The notes under the pieces were generated by a model. The model did not search any database. It was not told the DNA's origin and saw nothing but the letters and a program-made list of their open reading frames with translations. From contig NZ_JMCC02000042.1 in assembly GCF_000737335.2 (NCBI RefSeq), forward strand, positions 3,246-67,245: a stretch of 64,000 bases of DNA, read 5' to 3'. This stretch comes from Enhygromyxa salina. GTDB taxonomy: Bacteria; Myxococcota_A; Polyangia; Nannocystales; Nannocystaceae. A program made the position numbers and the translations under genes. Positions 1 to 9,114 of this stretch are shown here, one piece after another. Every line of letters begins with the position of its first letter. Position 1 is the stretch's first letter.

Positions 1-289
1 GGCCCGGCGCCTCAAACCATCAAATTCACTGCGGCAGGCCGGCATACTGCGAGCGCCGACCGACAACGGCAGGAGCGGCCCCAGATTCAAACTGATTGGC
101 GCTCTAGGCCCGAATCAAGCGCTGCGCGCTCGACTCGGGCCTACTATGTCTTCAAGGGGGCTTTCGAAAGCCCCTCGCTTCGGCGGCGGAGCCCCCTTCG
201 CTCACCCCAAACGCTCGCCTGTCGGCTCGTACTAGCCCCAAATCATTCACCTTTTCCAATTCAGCGCTTGATTTGGGTCTAGGAGCCCG
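1..289. other. Non-coding stretch with two hairpin-forming sequences
   Basis: No convincing coding frame is seen here. Positions 105-113 (TAGGCCCGA) and 135-143 (TCGGGCCTA) are perfect 9-base inverted arms around a 21-base loop. Positions 157-174 (GGGGCTTTCGAAAGCCCC) form a perfect 18-base palindrome. The palindrome lies downstream of the minus-strand PAS-STAS gene and could help end its transcript, but no T-run follows it, so a terminator is not claimed. Confidence 0.5.
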
Positions 290-1240
290 TCAGCCACGCG
301 GCAGGCTGCGCTTGCTGACCACGGCGGGCAGCGCAGCCGCGAGCGTCCGATAGATCCGCAGCACGCCAAAGTCGACCTCGAGGCCAACGAGGATCTGCGC
401 GACCTTCGGCGACACCCCCGAGACCACGCACTCACAACCGAGCAACCCGACGGCTCGGACCATCTTCGCAAGGTGATAGGCCGTCGTGGCGTCGACATCT
501 TGGACGCTGGTCAGATCGAGGATGACGACGCGGGACTTGGATGTCGCTACCCGCTCGAGCAAGGCCTCGGTCACCCGCTCCGACCGCACCTCGTTGAGCA
601 GGCCGATCAGCGTGACCGCGAGCACCCCGTCCCAGACCTGCAAGATCGGCGCGCCGAGGTCGTCGATGACCGCGAGCTGCTGCCGGATCAACTCCTCGGT
701 ACGGATGCTCTCGGTGATGTCCATGATGTAGCCGTAGAAGTGACTCGCCGCGCCGGCGTCGTCACGCAGCACCACGGTGTAGTCGCGAACCCACAGGACC
801 TCGCCATCTTGGCGACGGATCCGGTACGGGAGGTGCTCGAACCACTCGGCGCTCACGCTGTTGTCGGCGACCTCTTGCCCAACGCGGCCAACATCCTCGG
901 CGAGGATCAAGCTGGCGTAGGGCAAGCGCCCCGAGGCAAACTCTTCCACCGGGTAGCCCGTCAGCGCCTCGACGTTGGGCGAGACAAACTCGACGGGCCA
1001 CCCCTCGGTGTTGCGCCAGCGAAACATCACGACGGGGCCCCGCGCGAACAGAGCGGTGTCGGCTGGGCCACCGGATCCCGGGCGGACCTGGTTGCGCGCG
1101 GCGTTGCCGGCGAGCCGGTTCAGACCCGCCGCGATCTTGGCGAGCTGGTCGTCGCTGGCGACCACCAGCGCTTCGACGGCCTGGCCCTGGGCGAGCCCGT
1201 CAATGAACGACGCGATCTGGTCCAACGTCTCGTCAGCCAT
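290..1240 (-). CDS. PAS-STAS domain sensor/regulator (RsbR-like)
   Basis: A 316-residue soluble protein. The N-terminal ~45 residues are helical. A PAS domain with its PAC extension follows at about residues 50-165 (motifs FRWRNTEGWPVEFVSPNVEALTG and WVRDYTVVLRDDAG are recognisable in part). The C-terminal STAS domain, about 185-300, includes VILDLTSVQDVD and LLGCECVVSGVSPKVAQ. STAS domains of the RsbR/RsbS type form stressosome-like scaffolds or act as anti-sigma antagonists. The usual phospho-acceptor of the VD[ST] motif is Ala here (VDA, residue 251), followed by two Thr. The ATG at 1240 gives a clean N-terminus; a longer frame upstream has no domain. No partner kinase or phosphatase gene is adjacent. 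Domain calls are firm; the signal sensed is unknown. Confidence 0.85.
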   Translation of the reverse strand: MADETLDQIASFIDGLAQGQAVEALVVASDDQLAKIAAGLNRLAGNAARNQVRPGSGGPADTALFARGPVVMFRWRNTEGWPVEFVSPNVEALTGYPVEEFASGRLPYASLILAEDVGRVGQEVADNSVSAEWFEHLPYRIRRQDGEVLWVRDYTVVLRDDAGAASHFYGYIMDITESIRTEELIRQQLAVIDDLGAPILQVWDGVLAVTLIGLLNEVRSERVTEALLERVATSKSRVVILDLTSVQDVDATTAYHLAKMVRAVGLLGCECVVSGVSPKVAQILVGLEVDFGVLRIYRTLAAALPAVVSKRSLPRG

Positions 1241-1539
1241 GAGTGTGCACCGTATCCGATTCGTTGCTGCGTGAACCCCGGCAATTGCGTAGAGTCTGGA
1301 GTCGCGGCAGTACAGCGTTACAGCCGACCTGTTCACCGCGTGTCGACCACTCGTTCCTGCACTGCTACGAGTCGTGAGTGTCATCCCGTGAGTGTGCCCG
1401 CGCGTGTGCATCCAACCGGAAATGCGGACACCGGGTGAGGTCGTTGGCTCGACTGCGCCAATAACCAGCTCCGGGTACTGACGCGCAGCCTGTAGCCGCT
1501 ACGGCCACGGTTGCGGTCCGGCATGACCCATCCAGCGCG

Positions 1540-1641
1540 CGACTCCTCGCTGCGGCTAACCGTGCACTTTCTTCCGCTTCCATCCACTCGTGCTCGATGG
1601 TGTGTACATCAAAGTGGACGTTCAGCCGCAGCGAGGAGTCG
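1540..1641. repeat. Imperfect 31-bp inverted repeat in an intergenic gap
   Basis: The arms at 1540-1570 and 1611-1641 match at 28 of 31 positions as reverse complements. The outer 18 bases (CGACTCCTCGCTGCGGCT) are identical, and a 40-bp centre separates the arms. The element sits in the 533-bp gap between the PAS-STAS gene and the Cys-repeat lipoprotein gene, both on the minus strand. The rest of the gap (1241-1539 and 1642-1773) shows no supportable gene. It may be a MITE-like or intergenic palindromic element; no transposase or target duplication was identified. Confidence 0.65.
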
Positions 1642-1773
1642 CCCTCGTCGTGTTGCATTGCGTCGCGCCGCCTCGCTTGGCCTCTTCGCCGAGGGCTTGC
1701 GCCCTCGACGAAAATTCCGGTGCGATGCGACACGATGCATTGCACCCCGGGCTGCTGGCTCAGCTGACGCCGC

Positions 1774-3120
1774 TCAGCAGCCGCCGACGTTGTTGTCGGA
1801 CGGCTTGCGCCACGAGCAGTTGTTGAGGCACGCGTCGGTCTCGTCGGCGTTGCCGTCGTCGCACTGCTCCTCGGGGTCATCGACAACGCCGTTTCCGCAG
1901 TTGGGGTTGTGCGCGCAGCACAGCGCTTGGACATGCTGCTCGTTGCAGCCATAGCCGGTCGCGCAGGACTCGCGCGAGCTGCCGTAGCCGCAGTTGAGCG
2001 CGAGGTCCGTCTCCAGGGTGCCCGGGTTTCCGTACGGCCCCACGGTGTAGTGACCTGCGCCGCTGCCCGAGCGGCAGAAGATCTCGCCAACGACGATGGT
2101 CTGGTTGCTCACCGCGTAGTTCCAGTTGGCGTTGCGGTTGTGGTGCTGCAAGGGCGAGCACAGCTCCCAGCCGACCGGACACAGCGTCTCCATGTCCTGC
2201 TCGCAGGTCGCGTTGTTCGGGTCGTCGCACACGACAGCGTCGCCGCCCGGGCTGAGCGAGAGCTGAGCGGCGCCGTTTTGACAGGTCGCGTCGAGCGTCT
2301 CTTCTTGGCACATCGAGTCGCAGCCGTCGTCGTCTTCGTTGTTGCCGTCGTCGCACTCCTCGACGCCCTCTTGCACGAAGCCGTCGCCACACGTCGCGCT
2401 GATGCACGCGCCCACGCACTCGTCGGTGTCGACCATGTTGCCGTCGTCACACTCTTCGTTGCCCTCCCACACGAAGCTGTCGCCGCAGGTCGCGGCCTCG
2501 CACGCGCTCGTGCAGTCGTCGGTGTCGATGTCGTTGCCGTCGTCGCACACCTCGTTGCCTTCCCACACGAAGCTGTCGCCGCAGGCCGCGTTCAGGCACA
2601 TGGAGGTGCAGTCGTCGGTGTCGATGTCGTTGCCGTCGTCGCAGACTTCCATGCCCTGCAGCACGCCGTCGCCGCACGACTCGAGCATGCACCCGGCGTT
2701 GCAGCCGTCGCCATCCTCGTTGTTGCCGTCGTCGCAACCCTCGACGCCCTCGTTGAGGAAGCCGTCGCCGCAGACGTTGTTGACGCAGGCGGAGGTGCAG
2801 GCGTCGTTGTCGTTCGGGTTGCCGTCGTCGCACTCCTCGTCGCCGCCGACGACACCATCGCCACACACGCCGTCGCCGTCGCCATCGCCATCGCCGTCAC
2901 CATCGCCGTCGCCGTCGCCGTCGCCGTCACCATCGCCGGGATCGCCGTCGCCGTCGCCGTCACCATCGCCGTCGCCATCGCCATCACCATCGCCGTCACC
3001 GTCACCGGTCGAGGTCTCGGTGGTGGTGGTGCCTTCCGTGCTCGGGGCGTCGTCGGTGCAGGCAACCGCGAACGCGAACGCGAATCCAAGCGCAGGTAGT
3101 TTGAGTGCGTGTCGTTTCAT
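1774..3120 (-). CDS. Cell-surface lipoprotein with Gly-Asp tract and seven Cys-rich CDDGN repeats
   Basis: A 448-residue predicted lipoprotein. The signal peptide starts MKRHALKLP and ends in a lipobox-like AVAC, so Cys21 would be lipidated. An acid Thr-rich and Gly-Asp repeat linker follows (about residues 35-85, encoded by 2863-3006). Six consecutive repeats of the form CGDGxxxxGxExCDDGNxxDxDxCxxxC come next (the DUF4215/Myxococcus cysteine-rich type). A ~135-residue unique region then precedes a seventh repeat at the C-terminus. Such repeats are disulfide-stabilised surface modules common in myxobacteria; ligand and function are unknown. ATG at 3120 is chosen because it begins the signal peptide, and a frame extension upstream adds only six residues. 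The gene stands alone on its strand. Confidence 0.88.
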   Translation of the reverse strand: MKRHALKLPALGFAFAFAVACTDDAPSTEGTTTTETSTGDGDGDGDGDGDGDGDGDGDGDPGDGDGDGDGDGDGDGDGDGDGDGVCGDGVVGGDEECDDGNPNDNDACTSACVNNVCGDGFLNEGVEGCDDGNNEDGDGCNAGCMLESCGDGVLQGMEVCDDGNDIDTDDCTSMCLNAACGDSFVWEGNEVCDDGNDIDTDDCTSACEAATCGDSFVWEGNEECDDGNMVDTDECVGACISATCGDGFVQEGVEECDDGNNEDDDGCDSMCQEETLDATCQNGAAQLSLSPGGDAVVCDDPNNATCEQDMETLCPVGWELCSPLQHHNRNANWNYAVSNQTIVVGEIFCRSGSGAGHYTVGPYGNPGTLETDLALNCGYGSSRESCATGYGCNEQHVQALCCAHNPNCGNGVVDDPEEQCDDGNADETDACLNNCSWRKPSDNNVGGC

Positions 3121-3323
3121 GCGTCCATGATCCCGCAATCGATCGTTTCGTCACAGATCAATGACTGCGCGCGAGCGCGCTCCGACCAGCAGGATTATGA
3201 TGTTGAGCGGGGTTCGATTTGGTGTCGAGGGGCACGCGACGCGGTGGACGTGAACAGCCGTCATTCGTTGTGCTGGTGGCACAAATCCAAGGCGTCACGC
3301 GAGCCCGTGCGCTTGACCAGCGC

Positions 3324-4034
3324 TCAGACGCCCAACCCCTTGGTCAGCGCGCCCTGGGCTCGTAGCTGCTTTTGCTCGCTGTAGCGGGTGCTCAATGTTG
3401 GCACACGATCACGGATGAGCAGCGTCACGCGAAACAACTCCTCGAGCACGTCGACCACGCGATCCCGGAATGACGACGGCTTCATCCGACCGTCGTCGTC
3501 AAACTCTTGCCACGCCTTGGCGACGGAGCTTTGGTTGGGGATCGTGAACATCCGCATCCAGCGGCCAAGGATGCGCAGTTGGTTGACGGCGTTGAACGAC
3601 TGCGAGCCGCCGCAGACCTGCATGACGGCGAGCGCCCGACCTTGTGAGGGACGCACCGCGCCATCTTCGAGGGGGATCCAGTCGATCTGATTCTTGAACG
3701 CCGCGGCGACGCTGCCGTGTTGTTCGGGCGAGATCCACACGTGGGCCTCGGACCACAGCGAGAGCGCGCGCAGCCGCACGACCTCGGGGTGATCGTTGGA
3801 GCTGCGGTCGAACACGGGCAGGCCGTGGGGATCGAAGATCCGGACCTCTGCACCAAACGCCGTCAGCACCCGCTCGCACTCGAGCGCGAGCTTGCGACTG
3901 AAGCTGACGTCGCGCAGGGAGCCGTAGAGGATCAACACCCGCGGTGGGTGGGTCGACACAGGCCGCTCGAGCTGCTCGAGCACCGATTGGACGCTGTGTT
4001 GGGGGAGGTCTTGCTCGATCGTGTCCGCGGTCAC
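3324..4034 (-). CDS. arsH: ArsH-type NADPH-dependent FMN reductase/organoarsenical oxidase
   Basis: About 236 residues with flavodoxin-like fold signatures of the ArsH family: [16 protein letters not shown] (phosphate-binding loop), [38 protein letters not shown] and [16 protein letters not shown]. These match ArsH along nearly the whole length. ArsH proteins oxidise trivalent organoarsenicals, and some reduce quinone or azo substrates with NADPH. No arsR, arsB, acr3 or arsC is visible nearby, so the gene is not part of a recognisable ars operon here. The start is uncertain: GTG at 4034 is used, and a TTG at 4055 would add seven residues. The cytoplasmic location is inferred from the absence of a signal peptide. 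Confidence 0.9.
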   Translation of the reverse strand: MTADTIEQDLPQHSVQSVLEQLERPVSTHPPRVLILYGSLRDVSFSRKLALECERVLTAFGAEVRIFDPHGLPVFDRSSNDHPEVVRLRALSLWSEAHVWISPEQHGSVAAAFKNQIDWIPLEDGAVRPSQGRALAVMQVCGGSQSFNAVNQLRILGRWMRMFTIPNQSSVAKAWQEFDDDGRMKPSSFRDRVVDVLEELFRVTLLIRDRVPTLSTRYSEQKQLRAQGALTKGLGV

Positions 4035-4082
4035 GGGCCGGAAGCTAGCGAACAATGCAGCGTCCGTCTCGTGCCAGTATGG

Positions 4083-7000
4083 TCACGGCCAGCGGGCCAG
4101 CGCGACCCGCTGGGTGCCCGGATCCAGGCGCAGCGCGAAGCTGTCCTTGGCGCCGACGGCCTTGACGGTCATGCGCGCGCGGACAGTGTCCTCGCTGCGG
4201 CGATCGGGGCGGGTGACCTCGATGAACACGGTGCCGGTGACCTTGCGCATCGTCAGGATCTGCACGATCTCGTCGCCCTCGCGTTGCTCGCGGATCAGCA
4301 CGCCCTGCGGTCGCAAGCCCGAGAGTCGCTGACCGCGGCGATCCACGAACGCGATCTCGAGTCGCTCACCTGCGCGCGCTGGCCAGCGCAGCTCCGCGCG
4401 AAGCTCGGGGTTGCCGTGCAGGCCCTGCTTGGCTGGGCGAACACCTTCGCTGATCGTGCGCGCGGCCTGGTCGAGGGTCTTGATGCCCTTGCTGTCGAGC
4501 ACGCGCTGGCGGGCGTTGCTCAGCGCGAGGCGGGCGTCGTCTTGCCGGCCGGACTCGACCAGGCACTCGACCAGCGCCGCGGCGTGCTGACCGTCGCTGG
4601 GATCGATGCTGACCAGCGCGCGACGGTGCGAGCAAGCGCGCTCGAGGTCACCCGTGAAGGTCAGCGCGTCGGCCATTCGTGCGTGGAGCTTGGTCGAGAA
4701 GGGATCGACCTCGATCGCGCTGGCGTACGCGCGCCCGGCCAGGGGATCACCCGCTGCGGCCAGCATGTCGGCGTGGGCCAGCAGCGCGGGGGCATGGTCG
4801 GGATCGGCGACAGCCCACGCGGCGGCGAAGGCCAGCGCGTTGGGATCGCCGTCGCGCGCGGCCTCGCGAACCAGCTTGCGGTGGGCTTGGCGATCCGCGG
4901 GGTTGCGATCGCGGGCGGCCTGCAGCTCGACGATCCGAGCGCGCTCGCTTGCGCTTGGGCCCGAAGCGGCCCGCACTTGCATGCTGGGACGCCAGTGGCG
5001 TCCGCGGTCGCGCGGGGCGTCTTGCCATTCACCGCCACCGCCGCCGCCGCTGCCGCTCCAACCGCCGTTGAAGGGGTCCTCGTCCGCCGCGATCTTGTTG
5101 GCGGGCGAGGGCGCCGGCTTGGGCTTGGAGGACTTCTTGGGCGACGGCTCGGGGGCGAACCCGCCGGCTGCCCGGCCGCTGCCGCCGTCCCCAAAGTCGC
5201 CGCCGCCGATCGACCCTTCGAACTCCTCCGCTTCGTCTTCGTCTTCGTCGTCCTCGGCGAACGCGGATGGCTCGCGAGACCTGCGTTCGGCGGGGGCCGA
5301 GGGCGCGAGCGGATCGAACTCGTCTTTGCTTGGCTGCCCGCCGGAGGAGTTCGATTTCGACGCCTCCTTTTCCGCGGCCTCGCTCGTCGTCGCGTCGGCG
5401 ATCGTGTTGGGCGCTGCGCCGCTCGGGACCGCGGTCGCGGCCGCCGAGTCGATCACACCGTCCCAGCCGTGCTTGGCTTCGGCCTGGCGGGCGACGTTGA
5501 ACTCCCGATACATGCGGTCGTTCTCGAGCACGAGCAGGGCGGTGAAGCGCGACAGCACGTTGAACTCGCGCGAGAGCTCGACGATGCGATCGCGGGCGTC
5601 CGCGCCCTCGGTCTGGGTCAGGTGGGTGATCTCTTGCTGGGCCCACGTCCGCGGCAGGTGGGCGTGAATACCCGACGCGCCGCTCTTGGAGTACTCGGCG
5701 TCGAGCATGACCTGGAAGCGCTCGTCGACCACGCCAGCTGGCCCGCGACCGTGCAGGCGGACGTCGCCACGCAGCTGCGAGGCCGCGCCGTCGGCGAGCT
5801 TGCCGAACACCGTGAGCGAGTCGCCCGGCCGCAGCGCGGGGATCGAGCGGGGGTACACATCGGTCAGCCCGCTGGGCAGATCCAGCGCGAGGTCGCGGGC
5901 AACGGGCACCTGCGCGCGCAGCCGCAGCTCGCGGGCCAGCGCGTCGAGATCGTCGCGGGCGTCGGCCTGCAGCAGGTCGCCGCCGCTCTGCCGGACCAGG
6001 CTGTCGAGCACCAGCAAGTCGGAGCGGGCGCCCAAGGCCACTGCCTGGATCCGCAGGGAGCCCAGCTGCTCGCGGGCGAGCTCGCCGAGCTCGTCGGGGG
6101 TCAGCGCGCCGGAGGTTGGGGTCCCGTCGCCAAAGTACACGACCACGCGCTCGACCTCGCCGGCCTCGCCTGTCAGGGCATCGTCGGCGCGCTCGAGCAT
6201 GTTGCCAAGGTCGCTCGCGCCGGCCAGCGACTGCGCGTCCAAGAAGCGATCGAGCGCGGCCTCGGATCCGCGGGCCCGCTGCAGCTCACCGCCCAGTTGA
6301 TCGCAGGCGCTGTCGCACGCCAGGACCGTGAACCGGTCGTCAGGCTCGAGGGTCGAGATCATCGCCTTGGTCATGCCCTTGGCCGCGGCCCACAGCTCGG
6401 GGGTGGTGCCATGGCTGCGGTCGAGCACGAACGCGTAGTGGACGGGGCGGGGATCCGCGGCGAGCTCGAGCTTGGGCTCGAGGGTGAGCATGAAGTAGCC
6501 CTGGCCGTCGCGGTCGCGGTGGGTGGCGGCCTGGACTCGCTGTTGCTCGGCTGGCAGCGGAATGTCGACGCCCAGCTCGTGGGTGGGCAGGTACTCGCGC
6601 TCGCGCATGGACAGGCGCAGGCCGCCGCCGCGCGCTTGGGTGCGGGCGAGCTCGGCCATCGGCGTGGCGACTTGGGCCAGAGACTCCGCGTCGAGGCTGG
6701 TCCCGTCGATCTCGACGTCAAACTCGAAGTCACCGATCTCGGTCGCCGTGGCCCCGGAGCCGCCCATGGGGTAGCGGTAGCGAAGGGCGTCGCCAACGGC
6801 GGGGAGCACCTGCGTGTAGGCGATCTTGATCCGCCGCTCACCCTTGCCTGGGATCGGGAAGATGTTGAGCTTGAACACCCCGCCGGCCTCCCACTGCAAG
6901 AGCGCCGGATCGCGGGGCACGGTCGCGTCGACGATCTGCCGGAAGATCTGCCGCGCGCGCTGCTTCTCGAGCATCTCGCCGCGCATCCAGGTGTCGCCGA

Positions 7001-7937
7001 CCAGCAGCTGAAGATCCGAGATCGAGGCGTCGGCCGGCAGCGGGAATTGATAGATGCCCTCCAGGGTCTGGCTCGAGTCGTTGTGGAACGCCTGCTCGAT
7101 CTCGGTGCGCGCGATCCGGCCCGAGATCGAGACGCTGACCCGCTGCTCGGTCAGACGAAGCGACTGTCGCTCCACGCTCGAGCCAGCCCGCCGCGCGACC
7201 AAGCTGCCGACCCCGCGCGGGACATCGCTGGCGAGCTGGGCGCTCTGCTCGAAGGCCGAAGCCCACGCAGCCTGTTGGAGGGGGGCCAAGCTCAGGGTGG
7301 GCTCGACCGCCGCGGCGAGGATCTGCGGATCGGGCGGGGTCTGTGGCCGGGTGCTGGGGGTGGTCGGCGTCGAGATGCTCGCGCCCGGGCTCAGCGGGAT
7401 CTCGCGCCCATCCGTGAACAGCAGCGCCCGACCCTGGATGACCCCAAAGTGGCGGGTCTCGTCGGTCGCGTGGAGCTCGGCCTCTCCACGCTCGACCACC
7501 AAGCGATCGTTCGCCGCCCGAACCTCGATCGGTCCTTTGTCATCGGCGAGGACCACCAACCGACCTTGGGTCAGCTCGACGTTGGCGCTGCCGTCTTTGG
7601 CGAACCCGAGCCGGCTGTCCTCGTCGAGGCGCAGGCGCTGGCCGCTGCTGAGCTCGAGCTCGACCCGGGTCCCGCGAGGCAACGTGATCCATTGGCCAGC
7701 GTGGATCGTCGCGCCCTCACCCATGAACGCGCCTTCGGGCAGATCCGGCGACTGCACCCCCCGCAGCCCGTGGATCTTGGCGACGGTGGCCACCGCCACG
7801 TCGCGGGTCGCCGCTTGCTCGGCGCTCCAATTGGCTTCGCCCTCGGCTGCGGCCTGATCGGGGGCGGGTTGGTGACAGGCCCCGATCAAGGGCAGCGCGA
7901 GGGCGAACAGCGGCAGAGACAGGTGGGTAGCGCGCAC
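4083..7937 (-). CDS. Giant FecR-VIT-vWA domain lipoprotein
   Basis: 1284 residues, beginning with a signal peptide and lipobox (LIGAC, Cys21). A FecR-like region at about 60-175 has the pattern GATIHAGQWITLPRGTRVEL. A VIT domain (inter-alpha-trypsin type) at about 260-395 includes YQFPLPADASISDL and GKGERRIKIAY. A von Willebrand A domain at about 500-680 includes FVLDRSHGT, so the DxSxS metal site appears altered to DRSHG. A low-complexity acidic/Gly/Ser/Pro segment lies near 860-970, and an Ala-rich helical, TPR-like C-terminus at about 985-1150. VIT/vWA proteins are usually extracellular adhesion or scaffold proteins. GTG is the start. A short gap separates it from the arsH gene on the same strand, but co-transcription is uncertain. 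The function is not known. Confidence 0.88.
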   Translation of the reverse strand: MRATHLSLPLFALALPLIGACHQPAPDQAAAEGEANWSAEQAATRDVAVATVAKIHGLRGVQSPDLPEGAFMGEGATIHAGQWITLPRGTRVELELSSGQRLRLDEDSRLGFAKDGSANVELTQGRLVVLADDKGPIEVRAANDRLVVERGEAELHATDETRHFGVIQGRALLFTDGREIPLSPGASISTPTTPSTRPQTPPDPQILAAAVEPTLSLAPLQQAAWASAFEQSAQLASDVPRGVGSLVARRAGSSVERQSLRLTEQRVSVSISGRIARTEIEQAFHNDSSQTLEGIYQFPLPADASISDLQLLVGDTWMRGEMLEKQRARQIFRQIVDATVPRDPALLQWEAGGVFKLNIFPIPGKGERRIKIAYTQVLPAVGDALRYRYPMGGSGATATEIGDFEFDVEIDGTSLDAESLAQVATPMAELARTQARGGGLRLSMREREYLPTHELGVDIPLPAEQQRVQAATHRDRDGQGYFMLTLEPKLELAADPRPVHYAFVLDRSHGTTPELWAAAKGMTKAMISTLEPDDRFTVLACDSACDQLGGELQRARGSEAALDRFLDAQSLAGASDLGNMLERADDALTGEAGEVERVVVYFGDGTPTSGALTPDELGELAREQLGSLRIQAVALGARSDLLVLDSLVRQSGGDLLQADARDDLDALARELRLRAQVPVARDLALDLPSGLTDVYPRSIPALRPGDSLTVFGKLADGAASQLRGDVRLHGRGPAGVVDERFQVMLDAEYSKSGASGIHAHLPRTWAQQEITHLTQTEGADARDRIVELSREFNVLSRFTALLVLENDRMYREFNVARQAEAKHGWDGVIDSAAATAVPSGAAPNTIADATTSEAAEKEASKSNSSGGQPSKDEFDPLAPSAPAERRSREPSAFAEDDEDEDEAEEFEGSIGGGDFGDGGSGRAAGGFAPEPSPKKSSKPKPAPSPANKIAADEDPFNGGWSGSGGGGGGEWQDAPRDRGRHWRPSMQVRAASGPSASERARIVELQAARDRNPADRQAHRKLVREAARDGDPNALAFAAAWAVADPDHAPALLAHADMLAAAGDPLAGRAYASAIEVDPFSTKLHARMADALTFTGDLERACSHRRALVSIDPSDGQHAAALVECLVESGRQDDARLALSNARQRVLDSKGIKTLDQAARTISEGVRPAKQGLHGNPELRAELRWPARAGERLEIAFVDRRGQRLSGLRPQGVLIREQREGDEIVQILTMRKVTGTVFIEVTRPDRRSEDTVRARMTVKAVGAKDSFALRLDPGTQRVALARWP

Positions 7938-7981
7938 GCGCGGGCAAACGCAGCCGCTCGAAGCGGCCTTTCAGGCCCGGT

Positions 7982-8581
7982 CTAGAAGTCCCCGAACAGC
8001 TCGGAGATGCGCACGTCGAGCGAGTTGGCGATCTTGAACAGCGACGAGACCGAGGCCGACGACTCCGCCCGCTCGATCTGGCTGAGCAGCGAGACCGACA
8101 GCCCGGCGCGCTTGTGCATCTGCTTGAGTGTGAGCTGCTTCTTGCGCCGCTCTTCACGGATCCGCGCCCCGATCGTGATGTGCAGCTCGTCTTCGCGGCG
8201 GACCACGATGCCCTTCTTGCGGGCGACCCGGGCGATGGTCTCGCGCATGTCTTCGCCCGAGAAGGGCTTTTGCATGTACGCCGAGACATCGAGGTTGATC
8301 GCATCGGTCGCGGACTCGAGGCTCGGGTACGCGGTCAGGATGATCGCCGCGATGTCCTTGTCGACCTTGCGGATCTTCTCGAGCAGCTCGAGCCCGTTGA
8401 TGCCGGGCATCTTCAGGTCGAGGATCAAGATGTGGAAGGTCTCTTGGGTCTTGAGCTTCTCGAGCCCCGCCTGAGGATCGTTGATCGCCACGACCTCGCA
8501 GCCGTCAGGGGTCAAGAGCTCCTGCAAGTACTCGCAGACCTTGACGTCATCGTCGATGATGAGGACGCGGAGTCGGGACAC
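7982..8581 (-). CDS. Receiver-XRE response regulator, copy A
   Basis: 199 residues from a GTG start. The receiver domain covers about residues 4-120 with the acidic pocket DDD (10-12), phospho-acceptor Asp55 in ILILDLKMPG, Thr83 (ILTAYPS) and Lys105 (MQKPFSG). A basic linker leads to an XRE/Cro-type helix-turn-helix at about 135-195 (IGARIREERRKKQLTL, LSVSLLSQIERAES). Receiver-XRE fusions are uncommon compared with OmpR or NarL types. Copy B at 9115-9714 differs at about 32 of 199 positions by direct count. The gene lies upstream of the VIT/vWA lipoprotein on the same strand, 44 bases away, so the two may be co-transcribed. No adjacent histidine kinase is seen. Confidence 0.92.
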   Translation of the reverse strand: MSRLRVLIIDDDVKVCEYLQELLTPDGCEVVAINDPQAGLEKLKTQETFHILILDLKMPGINGLELLEKIRKVDKDIAAIILTAYPSLESATDAINLDVSAYMQKPFSGEDMRETIARVARKKGIVVRREDELHITIGARIREERRKKQLTLKQMHKRAGLSVSLLSQIERAESSASVSSLFKIANSLDVRISELFGDF

Positions 8582-8850
8582 ATCTGCATGATGAAGCTTT
8601 CTTTAGACCCCCACAAGCATCATGGACTTCGCCACGCACGGCCCCTGCGCGACCGGTGCCTCACCGCACTCGCTCGATGCCTGGCCAATTTGTGCGCCGC
8701 CGCATGATCTCTCCCCAAAACGGTGCTCGAAGGCTCCGCTCGCCGAGTCCCGCACGCTCCGCTGCGCCAGAGACGACCCAAGATCGAGGCGCGGTCTCGC
8801 CCCAGGCGCCCGCGGCACCCGAAGCCACGCGGCCGGTATGTGGGCGCAGC
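8582..8850. other. Non-coding DNA between receiver-XRE copy A and the 112-bp repeats
   Basis: No coding frame is credible here. TTTAGACCCCCACA at 8602-8615 recurs in inverted orientation inside the downstream repeats (8877-8890 and 8989-9002), so a repeat-related segment also lies next to the start of copy A. Confidence 0.5.
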
Positions 8851-9114
8851 GAGTGACCGCGAAGTGCGAAGGGGTCTGTGGGGGTCTAAACCCGCAGAAG
8901 CCCCCTTGGAGGGGGCCACACATGCCGCCGCGAACAGCCAGCCCATTGGGAGCGAGCGAAGCGAGTGACCGCGAAGTGCGAAGGGGTCTGTGGGGGTCTA
9001 AACCCGCAGAAGCCCCCTTGGAGGGGGCCACACATGCCGCCGCGAACAGCCAGCCCATTGGGAGCGAGCGAAGCGAGTGACCGCGAAGTGCGAAGGCGGC
9101 CGGGGGGGTCTAAA
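8851..9114. repeat. 112-bp tandem direct repeat, two full copies plus a partial third
   Basis: Two units at 8851-8962 and 8963-9074 appear identical. A third starts at 9075 (GAGTGACCGCGAAGTGCGAA) and diverges after about 22 bases, running into the 3' end of receiver-XRE copy B. Each full unit contains the hairpin GCCCCCTTGGAGGGGGC (six-pair stem), which resembles a terminator core without a T-run. The repeat occupies the gap between two paralogous regulator genes. It may record the duplication that created them, or be a dispersed intergenic repeat; the window alone cannot decide. Confidence 0.9.

Noticed and set aside
157..174. Rho-independent terminator for the PAS-STAS gene
   Set aside because: The palindrome GGGGCTTTCGAAAGCCCC is perfect but lacks a T-run on the minus strand and is over 110 bases from the stop codon.
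2863..3006. The GCCGTC/GCCATC tract taken at first for a CRISPR or satellite array
   Set aside because: It is the codon repeat for a Gly-Asp linker in an intact lipoprotein gene. No spacers, no palindromic repeat unit and no cas genes are present. The tracts at 21770-21980 and in the 47266 gene have the same explanation.
3324..4034. An arsenic-resistance operon around arsH
   Set aside because: No arsR, arsC, acr3, arsB or arsM gene is adjacent on either side.
3717..7985. A 1422-residue plus-strand open frame across the VIT/vWA gene
   Set aside because: The minus strand codes a coherent FecR-VIT-vWA lipoprotein over the same bases. The plus frame has no domain and is a by-product of high GC and third-position bias.
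8623..9058. Open frames running through the 112-bp repeats (for example MGWLFAAACVAPSKG on the minus strand)
   Set aside because: They exist only because the repeat unit length leaves frames open for a short distance; no start context, domain or conservation is visible.
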